NCBI GenBank assembly: GCA_023974075.1
Contig: JAMFTG010000224.1
Coordinates: forward strand, 129,501 to 193,500
Length of the DNA stretch: 64,000 bases
From: Chaenocephalus aceratus
Taxonomy: Eukaryota; Chordata; Actinopteri; Perciformes; Channichthyidae
Direction: 5' to 3'
Shown here: in pieces, positions 62,569-64,000 of the stretch
Numbering within the stretch: the first letter of the stretch is position 1
Layout: every line of letters begins with the position of its first letter
The notes under the pieces: model-generated
The model's input: only the letters and a program-made list of their open reading frames with translations
Told to the model about the DNA's origin: nothing
Database searches by the model: none
Translations under genes and position numbers: made by a program

Positions 62569-64000
62569 AAAAAAGTACAATTGTGTGGTACTGAGTATTT
62601 TCATGTATTGCTTCTTAGTACTTCTACTTCAGAGGTTGTTGGACAACATGTTGGCGGCTTCAAGTTAAATGAAATACTGAAAATGAATCCTCAGCACTTT
62701 TACAGTGACAGCTTTTTGTTATCAGCGTACAGGAAAACGATAGAGCTATCTTCTTGGCAAGACGAGGTTTTTTTCACGTTGCATTTGACATCCCATAATG
62801 CTGACTGTGACCGCAGAGGTTTTTTTTTTTATTTGCCGCATTGTGAGCGCAGCATTTTCTGCCTTTTATCGGCTTCGATTCCCTCTCGCAATCTCACTTC
62901 TGAAGTCTGTTTTATCTGCACTTTTCTGCCATGTCAGGGGGGAGTGAGGGAGTTTCTCCGGCGTTTTATCTCAATCCTTCCCTCTTCCTCCTCCTCACTC
63001 CTCTTCCTCCTCCTCCTCCTCCTCTGAGGCTTTGATCCACGTCTGTTGGAGGGTGTGACTGTGAAGGCAACACCCTGCTACCAAAGTACCGCAACATGCT
63101 GATTAAACACCGAAAAACAACCCAAACCCCATGTTTTTATGTAAAAAAATATGTTGAAATGCCAATTTGAAAGTAAAAAGAGAACAGGGTAAAGAGGTTA
63201 TATGGTATGGAGGTAAATAAATGTGTAGATGCTGAAAAATAGAACGTAAGTCAAGGGAACATTTTAAAAGAACACCCCAAAAATCTAAAATGTTCTAAAT
63301 AAATGTAAAAAAATACTTTAATGATCAAGAAAAATCTGAAAAATGTACTAAAAGTATAACATTTTGCAGAAATATCTAAAATATTTTTAAAATAAATGTT
63401 TATAGATGCCAACTGAAAAGTACCCAATGGAAAACAATTTAAAATACATTTAAAAATACTTTAAAAATAAGTAAATCGCTTACTTGCTAAATACTGAGTA
63501 ATGGGGTGTTTTTGTACAAATTGTCGGCTGATTTAATTCATAACAATATAATATATGTGTTTTGTAAATATCTAAATATATGTAGTTTGTTAAGTAACTA
63601 AAGCTGTAAAATAAATGTAGTAAATTGTAAGAGATATTTGAATGGTATAGGAGATGATGTATAATGTGATATAAATACTCAAGTAAAGTACAAGTACTTG
63701 AGTAAATGTACTTTCCCCACTGTTTTAGTGTGAGTGTTACCCATAGACTGTATAGACTGTATCCAGGTGTTACCTGGACTCTGGAGGGAACAGGTACATT
63801 GACCAGGTGTCTCTCTGTCTGCACCAATCAGGCTGCTTCTTCTCCAGCCAGAGGAACAGTCTGGAAACAAGACTCTGCAGGAAATAGAGAACACATTCAT
63901 TATTCATATTTTTACCGTTTTATCTTGTGAGCTGCAAGTACTCTCCAGGGTTAGAGGCTTCTCATGTGAACGTTCTAATAAAACTGTTGAGTATGTATGT
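62569..64000. other. intron, AT-rich, window end
   Basis: Contains a (CTC)n patch at 62985-63025, A-rich DNA at 63120-63480 and a DNA-transposon-like end at 63690-63722 (gtacttgagtaaatgtactt). No cacna1g exon was found here. Confidence 0.5.

Noticed and set aside
61198..63027. 609-codon open frame with a 19-residue repeat
   Set aside because: Direct translation of the 57-bp minisatellite, whose length is a multiple of three; it runs into non-coding intron at the end.

Overview
The window is vertebrate genomic DNA, most likely from a ray-finned (probably percomorph) fish. I infer this from the large intron-rich channel gene, the density of (CA)n/(GT)n microsatellites, L2-like LINE 3' ends, and many short non-autonomous DNA transposons (hAT-like, Harbinger-like and TTAA-flanked MITEs). 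No prokaryotic gene, CRISPR array, rRNA or stand-alone tRNA is visible.

Only one host gene can be supported. It is on the minus strand and encodes a T-type (CaV3) voltage-gated calcium channel alpha-1 subunit, best matched to cacna1g (CaV3.1). Nine exons lie between 52747 and 2788 and splice in frame to 390 codons (397 with an alternative 5' splice site). In transcription order they encode domain III S1, S2, S3-S4, S5, the start of the pore loop, the rest of the pore loop, S6 plus the start of the III-IV linker, then linker plus domain IV S1, and domain IV S2. All exons are open with canonical acceptors and donors. The gene starts upstream of 64000 and ends below position 1.

The exon at 30.7-30.9 kb has two 5' splice sites exactly 21 nt apart. 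The seven extra residues (SKEKELA) correspond to the mammalian CACNA1G variant insert SKEKQMA, which supports both the gene assignment and a conserved splice choice.

The remaining ~98% is intron. By region: 0-5 kb holds hAT-like elements (one with a perfect 8-bp target-site duplication) and a TTAA MITE; 6-11 kb has a 37-bp minisatellite, a pyrimidine-rich block and a 2.2-kb array of a 20-bp unit; 12-25 kb has a 0.4-kb tandem duplication, a (GAA)77 tract, a C-run minisatellite and a foldback element with perfect internal hairpins; 25-36 kb has long CA tracts, TTAA MITEs, an L2 fragment and five channel exons; 37-46 kb has 57-bp, 22-bp and 37-bp minisatellites, nested MITEs and huge CA/GT tracts; 47-64 kb has 15-bp, 72-bp and 57-bp minisatellites, a tRNA-derived SINE, and a hAT relic with a BED-finger fragment.

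Two patterns stand out. Three unrelated minisatellite units (37, 57 and 15 bp) each occur as two separate arrays inside this one gene, and the 15-bp arrays grew inside copies of the same retroelement. Also, the domain III S5 exon lies between CA repeats (gene-sense) about 11 nt past its donor and about 28 nt before its acceptor, an arrangement that could affect splicing. I found no convincing new multi-gene system.
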